Positions 51,424-60,356 of a DNA stretch of 64,000 nt are shown here, piece by piece. A program made the position numbers and the translations under genes. The first letter of the stretch is position 1; each line of letters starts with the position of its first letter. Source of the DNA: Enorma sp964624825 (GTDB lineage Bacteria > Actinomycetota > Coriobacteriia > Coriobacteriales > Coriobacteriaceae); the NCBI GenBank assembly GCA_964624825.1, contig CAZUYD010000001.1, positions 1-64,000 of the forward strand, read 5' to 3'. The notes beneath the pieces are model-generated. The model was not told the DNA's origin, did no database searches, and worked only from the letters and a program-made list of their open reading frames with translations.

Positions 51424-52584
51424 TCAATCGTCGAGCAGTTCACGCGCGTGGGTGCGCGCCCAGGCATCGACCGCAACGAGTTGATCGAGCGATTCGACAT
51501 CCGAGCGCTCGTGCTTGTCAAGGCAAGCTTCCACCACGCGGGGAATGTCCAGAAAAGAGCACGCGCCCTGCAGAAACGCCCCGACCGCCTCCTCGTTCGC
51601 TGCGTTCAACACACATGGCGCGGTACCGCCCAAACGCCCCGCGTGCTCGGCGAGCGCGAGGCAGGGGAACGCGCGGTCATCAGGCGTTGCAAACGTCAGC
51701 GGTGCGAGCTTGCGAAAGTCCAGCCGCTCACACGGGTTCTCCCACCGAGCGGGATACGAGAGCGCATATTGAATGGGCGTGCGCATATCCGAAGAACCGA
51801 GCTGCGCGATGATTGATCCGTCATCAAACTCAACCATCGAATGGATCTTTGACTCGCGCTGGATGAGCACGATCACCTGATCGAGGGGAACTCCGAACAG
51901 ATGCATCGCCTCGATCCGCTCTAACCCTTTATTCATAAGCGTCGCCGAATCGATGGAAATCTTTGCGCCCATCGACCAGTTCGGATGCCTCAATGCCTGT
52001 GTTGCAGTCACATGCTCAAGCTGGTCACGAGACCGGCCAAAAAACGGTCCACCCGAACACGTGAGCCAGATAGCATACGGGCGCGATCCGCGCTCGCCCA
52101 CCAAGCATTGAAAGATGGCGCTGTGCTCGGAGTCGATCGGCAGAATCTGATCGGGCTGGGCGAGGCGCATGAGCAGGTCTCCGCCCACCACAAGCGACTC
52201 CTTGTTGGCAAGTGCCAAGCGCTTCCCGGAGCGCAGGGTTTCATAGCTCGCAAGCAATCCCGCGGCACCCACGACAGCGTTGACGACGCAATCGATATCA
52301 TCACGGTGAACCATCTCAACGAGACCGTCCGCGCCAACAAGCTGCTCACACCCGCGCGGAAGCTCATCGAGCACGGCATCGCCGGTATGCTCGGGATCGG
52401 TAACGCAAGCGCAAGAACTATGAAACGCGCGCGCCGCGGCAACCAACGCATCTGTGTGCGTATGCGCGGAAAGCGCGACAACCTGCACCTTGTCTGCGCG
52501 TTGGCGGCATACGTCGAGCACCTGCCGGCCGATGGATCCGGTGCATCCAAGAACAGCGACACGCAGCCGAAAATCTTCGGTCAT
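51424..52584 (-). CDS. dxr: 1-deoxy-D-xylulose-5-phosphate reductoisomerase
   Basis: A 386-residue NADPH enzyme, first committed step of the MEP pathway. VLGCTGSIGRQVLDV dinucleotide motif, ALANKESLVVGGDLL, the DSEHSAIFQCL metal-binding block and LTCSGGPF are standard. ATG 52584 overlaps the cdsA stop (ATGA) and follows GGGAGGTG. The longer upstream frame is inside cdsA. A typical target of fosmidomycin. Confidence 0.97.
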   Translation of the reverse strand: MTEDFRLRVAVLGCTGSIGRQVLDVCRQRADKVQVVALSAHTHTDALVAAARAFHSSCACVTDPEHTGDAVLDELPRGCEQLVGADGLVEMVHRDDIDCVVNAVVGAAGLLASYETLRSGKRLALANKESLVVGGDLLMRLAQPDQILPIDSEHSAIFQCLVGERGSRPYAIWLTCSGGPFFGRSRDQLEHVTATQALRHPNWSMGAKISIDSATLMNKGLERIEAMHLFGVPLDQVIVLIQRESKIHSMVEFDDGSIIAQLGSSDMRTPIQYALSYPARWENPCERLDFRKLAPLTFATPDDRAFPCLALAEHAGRLGGTAPCVLNAANEEAVGAFLQGACSFLDIPRVVEACLDKHERSDVESLDQLVAVDAWARTHARELLDD

Positions 52585-53483
52585 AGCACACCTCCCAGAT
52601 ACAGGAAGAGCTCGGCGGTGATGCAGCCAAAGATAAGCGAGTCGCAACGGTCGAGCATGCCCCCGTGACCGGGAATGAGCTTGCCGGAATCCTTGACGCC
52701 GACGCCGCGTTTCAGGCGCGATTCGATGAGGTCTCCAAAAACGCCAAGCACAGACACGGCGATGCCGCAGATGACGGAAAACGGTAAGCTCATATGAAAC
52801 ATGCCGGTTGCGAAGAGGATGGCCCATACGGCCACCGCTCCGACAACGCCACCTGCAAAGCCTTCCCATGTCTTGCGAGGGCTGATGCGCGGCGCCATCT
52901 TATGTTTGCCGAATGCCTTCCCCACGAGATACGCAAGCGAATCCGACACCCAAAGCGACGCGCACACGCCGATGGTGAGCACCGCACCGGGAAGACCAGG
53001 CTCCGCACCACGAAGGAGAACGATGGCTGAAAGCATGAAGCCCGTGTACAAAGGACCCATGACGGTTGCGGAAACATCGGCCAGGCGGGCACGCGGCGTA
53101 TAGACATACCAAAGCCCGACCGCAAGCATGAGCAGAAAAATCAACGCCGACAGGAAAAGAGACTCACCGAGGGCGGCAATCGGAAAGAGGATGGCCGCGA
53201 TCACACCAAGAATCTCATTAGGAATCTTTCCATCGCGCCGTACCATCTGGAAAAACTCATAGCTGCAAAGACCGCTGACGATAGCCGTGAACACCGCCGT
53301 AGAGACCTCGCCAAGCAGGATGCTTCCGATGAAGAGCACGATGTAGACGAATCCCGATGCGATGCGCGTCGCAACCTCGCTAAACGCGCCCCGAGACTTC
53401 TCGGTATCGTTCGGCTCGGTTTTCACAGCCGGAGTCTGCTTCATCGGCTCGCTAGAATCAGATGTGCCAGATGACCCTATCAT
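52581..53483 (-). CDS. cdsA: Phosphatidate cytidylyltransferase
   Basis: A 300-residue integral membrane enzyme making CDP-diacylglycerol, precursor of phosphatidylglycerol. About seven or eight helices. The family signature at the C-terminus is SRLKRGVGVKDSGKLIPGHGGMLDRCDS. The first 30 residues are polar. Its start is two bases after the uppS stop. Confidence 0.95.
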   Translation of the reverse strand: MIGSSGTSDSSEPMKQTPAVKTEPNDTEKSRGAFSEVATRIASGFVYIVLFIGSILLGEVSTAVFTAIVSGLCSYEFFQMVRRDGKIPNEILGVIAAILFPIAALGESLFLSALIFLLMLAVGLWYVYTPRARLADVSATVMGPLYTGFMLSAIVLLRGAEPGLPGAVLTIGVCASLWVSDSLAYLVGKAFGKHKMAPRISPRKTWEGFAGGVVGAVAVWAILFATGMFHMSLPFSVICGIAVSVLGVFGDLIESRLKRGVGVKDSGKLIPGHGGMLDRCDSLIFGCITAELFLYLGGVL

Positions 53484-53485
53484 GT

Positions 53486-54289
53486 TCAGGAAACCTCTCG
53501 ATCATCAATGCCGCCAAATCTGCGGTCGCGCGTTTGAAATGCGAGGATCGCCTCGATGAGCCCCCATCGATCAAAATCTGGCCAGTACGAGCGCGTGATG
53601 TAGAACTCGGAATACGCAGCCTGCCAAAGGAGATAATTCGACAGACGCAACTCCCCCGATGTGCGAATGATGAGTTCGGGATCGGGAAGGCCAGCTGTAT
53701 AGAGCTTACCCGCCACGGCGGCCTCGTCGATCTCGTCCGCGTTGATGCGACCCGCCACGACGTCATCGGCAATCAGGCGCGCTGCGCGTGCAAGCTCGGC
53801 GCGAGCCCCGTAGTTTACCGCGAGCGCAAGCACCATGCCCGTATGATGCGCCGTCTCGGCGAGTCCATATTCAAAGACCTCGCGGGTGCGCTTGGGAAGC
53901 GCGGAGATATCACCTAAGAAGATCACGCGGACATTCTCGCGCTTAAGCAGAGGAAGCTCATCGATAAAGGTCTGGGCAAAGAGATGCATGAGCAGGTTGA
54001 CTTCCTGCTTGGGCCGCGACCAGTTCTCAGTTGAAAACGCATATGCGGAGAGCACCTCAACATGAAGGCGAACGCATGCGGTGATGATCTCGCGCAGCGC
54101 GATGATGCCCGCTTTATGCCCCTCGCCGCGCGAAAGGCCGCGCTGCGTTGCCCAACGGCCATTCCCATCCATGATGCACGAGATATGGCGCGGGATGCAC
54201 GCGCGCTTGAGCGTGTCCATCGCCACGTTCTCGGGTGGATTGGCGAAATACGTCTCAAACGTCGCGTCATCGGTGGTGTCGATAGTCAA
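53486..54289 (-). CDS. uppS: Undecaprenyl diphosphate synthase family (cis-prenyltransferase)
   Basis: A 267-residue cis-prenyltransferase making the lipid carrier for cell-wall synthesis. HISCIMDGNGRWA near 35 with catalytic Asp, GHKAGI, AFSTENW, and IIRTSGELRLSNYLLWQ, AYSEFYI are standard. The likely start is TTG 54289, one base past the frr stop, with GGAG upstream; no ATG gives a better fit. It links the MEP pathway genes nearby with wall synthesis. Confidence 0.94.
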   Translation of the reverse strand: MTIDTTDDATFETYFANPPENVAMDTLKRACIPRHISCIMDGNGRWATQRGLSRGEGHKAGIIALREIITACVRLHVEVLSAYAFSTENWSRPKQEVNLLMHLFAQTFIDELPLLKRENVRVIFLGDISALPKRTREVFEYGLAETAHHTGMVLALAVNYGARAELARAARLIADDVVAGRINADEIDEAAVAGKLYTAGLPDPELIIRTSGELRLSNYLLWQAAYSEFYITRSYWPDFDRWGLIEAILAFQTRDRRFGGIDDREVS

Positions 54290-54290
54290 T

Positions 54291-54824
54291 CTAGATCTCC
54301 ATGACCTCGGCCTCTTTGGCCTTTAGCATCTCATCGATCTTCTTGATATAGGCGTCGGTATGCTTCTGCACCTGCGCCTGTTCGCGACGAACATCGTCTT
54401 CAGAAAGATCCGTGTTACGCTCGAGCTTACCGTTCTCATCGCGACGGATGTTGCGAATGGAGACGCGCGCCTGCTCAGAGAGCTCGCGGCACTCCTTAAC
54501 CAGCTCGCGACGGCGCTCCTCGGTAGGAGCCGGGAACGGAAGGCGCACGACCGTGCCGTCGCTCGAAGGCGTGATGCCCAAGTCGGATGCATTGATGGCG
54601 TACACGATGGCGTTCAGCACCGATTTGTCCCACGGCTCAATCATCAGCATGTGCGCTTCCGGTACCTTAACGGCGGCAACCTGCGTAATGGGAGTGGCGA
54701 CACCATAGTAGTCGATGGTGATATCGGAAAGGATGTTCGCGTTTGCGCGTCCCGTGCGAACCTTAGAGAACTCACGGCTCAGGTTCTCAAGGGTCTTTTC
54801 CATGCGGTCAGTGATCTGTGCCAT
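54291..54824 (-). CDS. frr: Ribosome recycling factor
   Basis: A 177-residue factor that splits post-termination ribosomes together with EF-G. The L-shaped protein's three-helix part is seen in SREFSKVRTGRANANIL and the last helices; the beta domain lies at about 30-105. ATG 54824 follows AGGAGG and overlaps pyrH by 17 bases. Confidence 0.97.
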   Translation of the reverse strand: MAQITDRMEKTLENLSREFSKVRTGRANANILSDITIDYYGVATPITQVAAVKVPEAHMLMIEPWDKSVLNAIVYAINASDLGITPSSDGTVVRLPFPAPTEERRRELVKECRELSEQARVSIRNIRRDENGKLERNTDLSEDDVRREQAQVQKHTDAYIKKIDEMLKAKEAEVMEI

Positions 54825-55548
54825 GTTGATCCTCCTGAAACACAACGGTACCGATGGGCTCTCCTGAAAGGGCTCGTTTGATATGATCTTCGCCCTCGAT
54901 GTTGAGGACGATGATGGGCATGCAGTTATCCTGACAAAGCGCGGTGGCCGTGGTATCCATCACCTGTAAGCCTCGTACAAGCACCTCGTGGTACGTGATG
55001 CGCTCGAAGCGCACCGCGTCGTCGTAAGTCATCGGGTCTTTGTCGTACACCCCGTTGACCTTCGTCGCCTTAATGAGGCAGTCTGCGTCGATTTCGCAGG
55101 CACGCAACGCCGCAGCGGTATCTGTCGTGAAGTACGGGTTGCCAGAGCCAGCAGCGAAAATGACGATGTTGCCCTTTTCCAAATGATGCATCGCGCGGCG
55201 GCGTATGTAGGGTTCGCACACCTCGTTCATCTGAATGGCGCTCATAACGCGGCACGCACAACCCGCGCGCTCAAACGCATCTTGGAGTGCGAGCGCGTTC
55301 ATAACGGTTGCCAACATACCCATATAGTCTGCCTGAGCGCGATCCATTCCCTTTGCCGCGCCGGCAATACCGCGGAAGATGTTACCGCCGCCGACAACGA
55401 CACCAACCTCAACGCCATCATCGTGGAGTTCTGCCACCTGTCGGGCCAAACGATCGGTCACCGCAGGATCAATGCCGTAACCACCGTCGCCCATGAGCGC
55501 TTCGCCCGAGAGCTTGAGCAGCACGCGCTTATATTGATAGTCAGACAA
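54808..55548 (-). CDS. pyrH: UMP kinase
   Basis: A 246-residue hexameric kinase making UDP. LLKLSGEALMGDGGYGID, VGGGNIFRG, ADYMGMLATVMNALAL, FAAGSGNPYFTTDTAAALRA and KATKVNGVYDKDP are family hallmarks. The start appears to be TTG 55548, preceded by AAGGAGGA. The tsf-pyrH gap of 333 bases contains a terminator, so pyrH likely has its own promoter. The frr start lies inside its end. Confidence 0.96.
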   Translation of the reverse strand: MSDYQYKRVLLKLSGEALMGDGGYGIDPAVTDRLARQVAELHDDGVEVGVVVGGGNIFRGIAGAAKGMDRAQADYMGMLATVMNALALQDAFERAGCACRVMSAIQMNEVCEPYIRRRAMHHLEKGNIVIFAAGSGNPYFTTDTAAALRACEIDADCLIKATKVNGVYDKDPMTYDDAVRFERITYHEVLVRGLQVMDTTATALCQDNCMPIIVLNIEGEDHIKRALSGEPIGTVVFQEDQHGTDH

Positions 55549-55804
55549 GGGGTTCCTCCTTCAGTTTGTTTCATACGACATTCTAACAAAGGAGATTCCC
55601 ATTCATATAGGAATGCATGAACCTCACAAGAGAGGGTGCCTTCTCAGCATGCGCGATCGAAGGACAGCCTTCCATCACCATGAAGTTGGTCTAAAACCAT
55701 TCGGGATCGACCGACATGACAGCTTCATGACAGCCTGACGGCATCCCCGCCAGCGCTGCCGCTCCTGGCACTGAATGGGCTGTGCAGCCCAAACCGTTAT
55801 ACGA
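55549..55804. other. Spacer between tsf and pyrH without a gene
   Basis: This stretch holds no convincing coding frame. A TGGGCTGTGCAGCCCA palindrome is near 55774. Candidate minus-strand promoter elements for pyrH (TAGAAT with a TG one base upstream) lie near 55570-55580, but no strong -35. Confidence 0.4.
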
Positions 55805-55837
55805 ACGCAGGCTCGAGAACAGATCCCGAGCCTGCGT
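55805..55837 (-). terminator. Hairpin terminator after tsf
   Basis: Eleven-base perfect arms ACGCAGGCTCG (55805-55815) and CGAGCCTGCGT (55827-55837), 11-base loop, about 45 bases past the tsf stop. On the minus strand the run after it is only weakly T-rich. Confidence 0.7.
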
Positions 55838-55881
55838 CATCACTGCGCTGGATTGCGAATGAGCTGATGCTATGCGCTGAG

Positions 55882-56754
55882 TTACGCGTCGCCGCGCGCC
55901 AGACGGTCGAAGCCAACGACCTGGATCGTGTCACCGAGCTCTTTGCCGACCTTGTCGGCGTATTTGGCGATCGTGAGGTCGCTATCCTTGATGAAGGCCT
56001 GCTCGCTCAGCACGACCTCCTTATAGAACTTCTCCAAGCGACCCGTTGCGATTTTCTCCTGGATGGCCTCGGGCTTGCCGGACTCAGCGGCCTGCGCCTT
56101 ATAGATGCTCATCTCGCGCTCGACCGTCTCGGCCGGGACGTCCTCTCGGCGCGCGCAGATGGGCGCGACAGCAGCGACCTGCATGGCGACATCGTGCGCG
56201 AAGGTCTTGAAGGCGTCTGCCGCGGCCGTCTCGGGCTTCTCGAAGGAGAACTCGACGAGCACGCCGATCTTACCGCCCATGTGGACATAGCTTGAGCAGG
56301 CACCCTGAGCTGCATTGCGAGACACGAAGCGGTTGATCTTCATGTTCTCGCCGATAACATGGATGAGTTCAGTCAGCGCGGCCTCGACGGTCTCGCCGTT
56401 CATCTCGGAAGCAAGAAGGGTCTCGACGTCGGCAGGCTCGTTGTTCGCGATGTATTCGGCAAGATCGGAGGCGAACCCGGTGAATTTTGGGTTTGAACCG
56501 ACGAAGTCAGTCTCGCAGGCGACCTCGACGATGGCAGCGCGCTTACCATCCTCGGACACATAGGATCCGATCGCGCCCTCGTTCGTGGCGCGGCCAGCCT
56601 TCTTTGCGGCCGCGGCGAGCCCGTTCTTGCGAAGAATGCTGACCGCGCGATCCATATCGCCCTCAGCCTCGACGAGCGCCTTTTTGCACTCCATCATGGG
56701 CGAATCAGTCATGTCGCGAAGCTCTTTAACCTGGGCTGCTGTGATATTGGCCAT
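55882..56754 (-). CDS. tsf: Elongation factor Ts
   Basis: A 290-residue nucleotide-exchange factor for EF-Tu. N-terminal UBA domain with AAQVKELRDMTDSPMMECKKALVEA and the first core block with KAGRATNEG, CETDFVG; dimer-type coiled coil and SEQAFIKDSDLTI at the end. AAGGGAAG before the ATG. Downstream of rpsB by 82 bases, the usual pair, and followed by a terminator. Confidence 0.97.
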   Translation of the reverse strand: MANITAAQVKELRDMTDSPMMECKKALVEAEGDMDRAVSILRKNGLAAAAKKAGRATNEGAIGSYVSEDGKRAAIVEVACETDFVGSNPKFTGFASDLAEYIANNEPADVETLLASEMNGETVEAALTELIHVIGENMKINRFVSRNAAQGACSSYVHMGGKIGVLVEFSFEKPETAAADAFKTFAHDVAMQVAAVAPICARREDVPAETVEREMSIYKAQAAESGKPEAIQEKIATGRLEKFYKEVVLSEQAFIKDSDLTIAKYADKVGKELGDTIQVVGFDRLARGDA

Positions 56755-56836
56755 GGAACTTCCCTTCTATAACGAAAACAGCATACAGATGCGATCCACC
56801 CCGGGCGATGGCGAGGCGGTTGGGCAGGATAGATAC

Positions 56837-57658
56837 TTACTCGGCAGGCGTCGCCTCAGGCTGAGCCGCGGAAGCGACTTCGGCAGGCGCATCCTCAGCA
56901 CTGGTCTCCACAGGAGCCTTCTCGGTGGCAGGCGCTCCTGCGGTCATCTCCGCTTCCGATACGTCAGGCTTGCCTGTGCCAGCCAAGCATGCATCGGCCA
57001 TGAGCTCGCACATAAGCGTTACCGACGAGATGGCGTCATCGTTGCAAGGGATGCCGACGCCGTTCTCGAACACCTCATCCGGATCAGAGTTGGTGTCGAT
57101 GAGCGCGATGACCGGAATGTTGAGGCGAAGGGCTTCCTTGATGGCGTTCTCTTCGCGCTTGGTGTCTATGACGAAAAGGGCGGCGGGCAGGCTCTTGAGG
57201 TCACGCGCACCGCCAAGGTTAGCCTGGAGCTTTGCGAGCTCCTTGCCGAGCACAGATTGCTCCTTCTTGACGCGCAGCGCCATGCTGCCGTCGGCGACCA
57301 TAGCCTCGAGCTCTTCCATGCGGTTGATGCGCGAACGGATGGTCGTGAAGTTGGTAAGCATGCCACCGAGCCAACGCTGGTTGATATAGGGCATGCCCGC
57401 GCGCTCTGCAGCGGCCTTCACCGGCTCCTGAGCCTGCTTCTTGGTGCCGACAAAGAGCACCTTACCGGTCTTCGCGGCGTTGCGCACAAACGAATACGCT
57501 TGGTCGGCGTTGATGATGGTCTGCTTGAGATCGAGAATGTAGATGCCGTTGCGCTCACCGAAGATGTACGGCTTCATCTTGGGGTTCCAACGACGGGTCT
57601 GGTGACCGAAGTGGCAGCCCGCCTCGAGCAAGGTGCGGATAGTGATCTTGGTAGCCAT
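56837..57658 (-). CDS. rpsB: 30S ribosomal protein S2
   Basis: A 273-residue S2. ITIRTLLEAGCHFGHQTRRWNPKMKPYIFGERNGIYILDL, WLGGMLTNF and VIDTKREENAIKEA, IDTNSDPDE are standard. ATG 57658 follows AGGAGGTT. The last ~45 residues are an acidic Ala/Glu-rich extension. A structured leader precedes it, so S2 may repress its own operon. Confidence 0.98.
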   Translation of the reverse strand: MATKITIRTLLEAGCHFGHQTRRWNPKMKPYIFGERNGIYILDLKQTIINADQAYSFVRNAAKTGKVLFVGTKKQAQEPVKAAAERAGMPYINQRWLGGMLTNFTTIRSRINRMEELEAMVADGSMALRVKKEQSVLGKELAKLQANLGGARDLKSLPAALFVIDTKREENAIKEALRLNIPVIALIDTNSDPDEVFENGVGIPCNDDAISSVTLMCELMADACLAGTGKPDVSEAEMTAGAPATEKAPVETSAEDAPAEVASAAQPEATPAE

Positions 57659-57681
57659 ATAACCTCCTGTGGTTCTCCTCC

Positions 57682-57789
57682 GCACGGGGTCACCCCTTCC
57701 CTACCACCCGTGCCTGAGCTACCTTGGTACGAGCACCACGGCGGGAAAGTAGCCGTGCGTGTGTGATACATACGTTGCCCAAACGGCAA
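57682..57789 (-). promoter_or_regulatory. Structured rpsB leader (three hairpins)
   Basis: From the inferred transcript start, hairpins form with arms GTTGCC/GGCAAC (57774-57789), CACGGC/GCCGTG (57737-57757) and GCACGGG/CCCGTGC (57682-57713). They lie between promoter and ribosome site and could be an S2 autogenous-control element. I do not recognise a named family. Confidence 0.5.
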
Positions 57790-57796
57790 CCTCATG

Positions 57797-57824
57797 CATA
57801 ATAGCAGCTTCAGCGCGCAATTCA
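57797..57824 (-). promoter_or_regulatory. Promoter of rpsB-tsf
   Basis: On the minus strand TTGAAT (57824-57819) and TATTAT (57802-57797) are 16 bases apart, giving a start near 57790. Confidence 0.7.
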
Positions 57825-57936
57825 AGGGGAAGATCGATACCGCCTGAAATGCGCAAGAGCCGTCGCTTCGGTATCTGCACAAGAGCCGGCGAGGTGAGGC
57901 CCGCTGGGAACAGATTCCGCATTGGCTGGATCGTCG

Positions 57937-58953
57937 TCACGCGTCGCTTCCGCCCGCCCGAGGATGCGCCTGATGCACGGCGCTTCTCAGCCTGTCAGGC
58001 GTAAGGTGCGTGTACAGCGTCGTCGTGGAGAGGCTGGCGTGCCCCAGAAGCTCTTGAACGCTTCGCAGGTCGGCACCACCCGAAAGCATATCGGTCGCAA
58101 ACGTGTGGCGCATGACATGCGGCGTGACGTCAGAAGGAAGCCCGGCCTGGCGGCACAAGGTCTGAAAGCGGTATCGGATGGCGTTGGCGTCCATGCGGTT
58201 GCCGCGCTTCGAAACGAATAGCGGATGTCGTTCGCATGCGAACTCTCGCGTTTTCGCGTGCGCAACCAACGCATGCCTTCCTCCCACCAGATATGCATCA
58301 ATCTTTTGGAACGCGCGCGCGTAGATGGGAACGATACGCTCCTTCGAACCCTTACCAAAAAGGCGCACGGTTCGGTTCGACCGGTCGATGTCTTCCACAT
58401 CGAGCCTCGAGAGCTCGGAGATACGGGCGCCGGTTGCATAGAAGAGCTCGAGCAGCGCCGCATCGCGCAAGCCTTCGGGAGTCGAGGTATCAGGCACGTC
58501 GAGCAAGCGCGCCATGTCGTCCGCGCCGATTGTTGCTGGGAGCGCCTGGGGAGTTTTCGGCATTTGCAAGCGAGCGGCCTCATCGACCTCGACAAGCCCC
58601 TCAAGCAACGCCCACCGGGAGAACGCGCGCAGCGCAGAGAGGTGCGCGGCGATGGTGCGCGGAGCATAGCGCGCGGCCTTGAGCTCCGATAGATACGCGC
58701 GAAGATCGCGCGCCGTCGGTTCAAGCGCGTTCACCGCACTCCGGGCGCACCATCTCCCGTATGCCTCAAGATGTCCCCGGTACATGCGAACCGTCTCGGG
58801 TGAAAGGCCTTCGACGCGAGCAATATATGCGATGAAGGAATCGAGTGCGTCGGCAAATGCTGCAGGGGTGCCTTCATCCGACGCAGTCGAAACCACCCCC
58901 GCACCGGCATCTTCCGCACACCTTGCATGGCGCGGCGAGCAAGCGTCACTCAC
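57937..58953 (-). CDS. xerC: Tyrosine recombinase XerC/XerD
   Basis: A 338-residue tyrosine recombinase that resolves chromosome dimers at dif. N-terminal SAM-like core-binding domain (about 33-120) and a catalytic domain: Arg in ATGARISELSRL, the HVMRHTFATDML block, His in LGHASLSTTTLYTHL, with tyrosine Y in that last stretch. N-terminal ~30 residues are a nonconserved extension. GTG 58953 is the likely start after GAAGG. The position after trmFO is typical of xerC. XerC versus XerD cannot be decided firmly. Confidence 0.9.
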   Translation of the reverse strand: MSDACSPRHARCAEDAGAGVVSTASDEGTPAAFADALDSFIAYIARVEGLSPETVRMYRGHLEAYGRWCARSAVNALEPTARDLRAYLSELKAARYAPRTIAAHLSALRAFSRWALLEGLVEVDEAARLQMPKTPQALPATIGADDMARLLDVPDTSTPEGLRDAALLELFYATGARISELSRLDVEDIDRSNRTVRLFGKGSKERIVPIYARAFQKIDAYLVGGRHALVAHAKTREFACERHPLFVSKRGNRMDANAIRYRFQTLCRQAGLPSDVTPHVMRHTFATDMLSGGADLRSVQELLGHASLSTTTLYTHLTPDRLRSAVHQAHPRAGGSDA

Positions 58954-58985
58954 GATGACCTTCTCCCCTCATTCACCCGGCTCCT

Positions 58986-60335
58986 TTATGCCCCGGCGCC
59001 GGCGCGCGCTTCGGGAAAGAGCTCGCAGCGCAACGCGAGATACGCGTCGAGATCGCGAAGGGCGCGGTCGGCATATGCCCGATAGCGCTCGCGCTTGCCA
59101 CGACGGAGGCCATCTTCAAGCGGGGGCACAAGTCCGAAATTCGCGTGCATGGGTTGATAGTTCTCTGTCGCAGGGTCTGTCGCGTAGGCGACGAGGGAGC
59201 CCAGCGCACCGGTGCGCGGCAGGCAGAGCGGATCCGCGCCGATGATCTCAGCATAGGTATTGAGCGCCGCGAGCAATCCGGAGGCGATCGCCTCGGTATA
59301 TCCTTCGGTTCCCGTAATCTGGCCCGCGAGGCGAACGGTCGTTCCGGGGATGGAAAAGGTACGATCGAGCGCATGGGGCGCATCGACAAAGGTATTTTGA
59401 TGCATGACGCCGTAGCGGAAAAACTCCGCGTTCTCAAGCCCTGGCACCATGCGAAACACCCGTTTTTGCTCAGCAAAGGTAAGGTTGGTTTGAAATCCAA
59501 CCAGGTTATAGGCAGTCCCCGCGCGGTTCTCAGCTCTCAGCTGCAGCGCCGCCCATGGACGGCGCCCGGTGCGCGGGTCGGTGAGACCGACCGGCTTCAT
59601 GGCGCCGAACCGGAGTGCGTCCTTGCCTGTTCGGGCAACCTCCTCCGCAGGCTGGCACGCCTGAAAGAGGCCGCCGCGCTCGAAGTCGCGCAGCACGACG
59701 CGCTCCGCTCCGCACAGCGCGTCGATAAACGCTTCGTACTCATCCTTTGAGAACGGAGCGTTCAGATAATCGCCGGCGACATTGTCGTCATAGCGAGATT
59801 GCGCAAAGAGAACCGACCGATCAAGCGACGAGGAGTCAACGATAGGCGCCACCGCGTCGAAAAACGAGAGCGCCCGAGATCCAACGAGCTCCTGCACCCG
59901 AACGCTCAACGTCGGTGAGCACAAGGGGCCCGCTGCAATGACCACGCGTCCTTCCGGTATATCGGTCACCTCGGCGCGAACGAGGGTGATGAGCGACTCG
60001 TCTTCGATGCGCGCGCCGACGCGCCTGGAGAACTCATTGCGGTCAACCGCAAGCGCGCCGCCGGCGGGAACAGACGCCTCCTCGGCGCATGCGATCAGCT
60101 GCGAGTCCATGCGCCGCAGTTCGGCTTTGAGTAAACCCGCGGCGCTATCGATTCTCGTCGCCTTCAGCGAATTGGAGCAAACGAGCTCCGCCAACCCATC
60201 GGTTCGATGCGCTGGCGAGGGTGTTTGAGGGCGCATCTCGATAAGCGTCACCGAAACGCCGCGTTGCGCCAACGCGAGCGCGCACTCGCACCCCGCCAGG
60301 CCCCCACCGACCACCGTTACCGTTTCAGCTGCCAT
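58986..60335 (-). CDS. trmFO: Methylenetetrahydrofolate-tRNA-(uracil-5-)-methyltransferase TrmFO
   Basis: A 449-residue flavoprotein that makes m5U54 in the tRNA T-loop using methylenetetrahydrofolate. FAD motif VVGGGLAGCECALALAQRG, VCSNSLKA, and the C-terminal GQITGTEGYTEAIASGLLAALN are family hallmarks. Length is normal. The dprA-trmFO-xerC order matches the gid/trmFO locus of many Firmicutes. Confidence 0.97.
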   Translation of the reverse strand: MAAETVTVVGGGLAGCECALALAQRGVSVTLIEMRPQTPSPAHRTDGLAELVCSNSLKATRIDSAAGLLKAELRRMDSQLIACAEEASVPAGGALAVDRNEFSRRVGARIEDESLITLVRAEVTDIPEGRVVIAAGPLCSPTLSVRVQELVGSRALSFFDAVAPIVDSSSLDRSVLFAQSRYDDNVAGDYLNAPFSKDEYEAFIDALCGAERVVLRDFERGGLFQACQPAEEVARTGKDALRFGAMKPVGLTDPRTGRRPWAALQLRAENRAGTAYNLVGFQTNLTFAEQKRVFRMVPGLENAEFFRYGVMHQNTFVDAPHALDRTFSIPGTTVRLAGQITGTEGYTEAIASGLLAALNTYAEIIGADPLCLPRTGALGSLVAYATDPATENYQPMHANFGLVPPLEDGLRRGKRERYRAYADRALRDLDAYLALRCELFPEARAGAGA

Positions 60336-60356
60336 GTATCCCCTCTCACGCGAAAT

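Noticed and set aside
55774..55789. TGGGCTGTGCAGCCCA palindrome as a terminator for tsf
   Set aside because: The longer hairpin at 55805-55837 is closer to the tsf stop and stronger; this one lacks a T-run.
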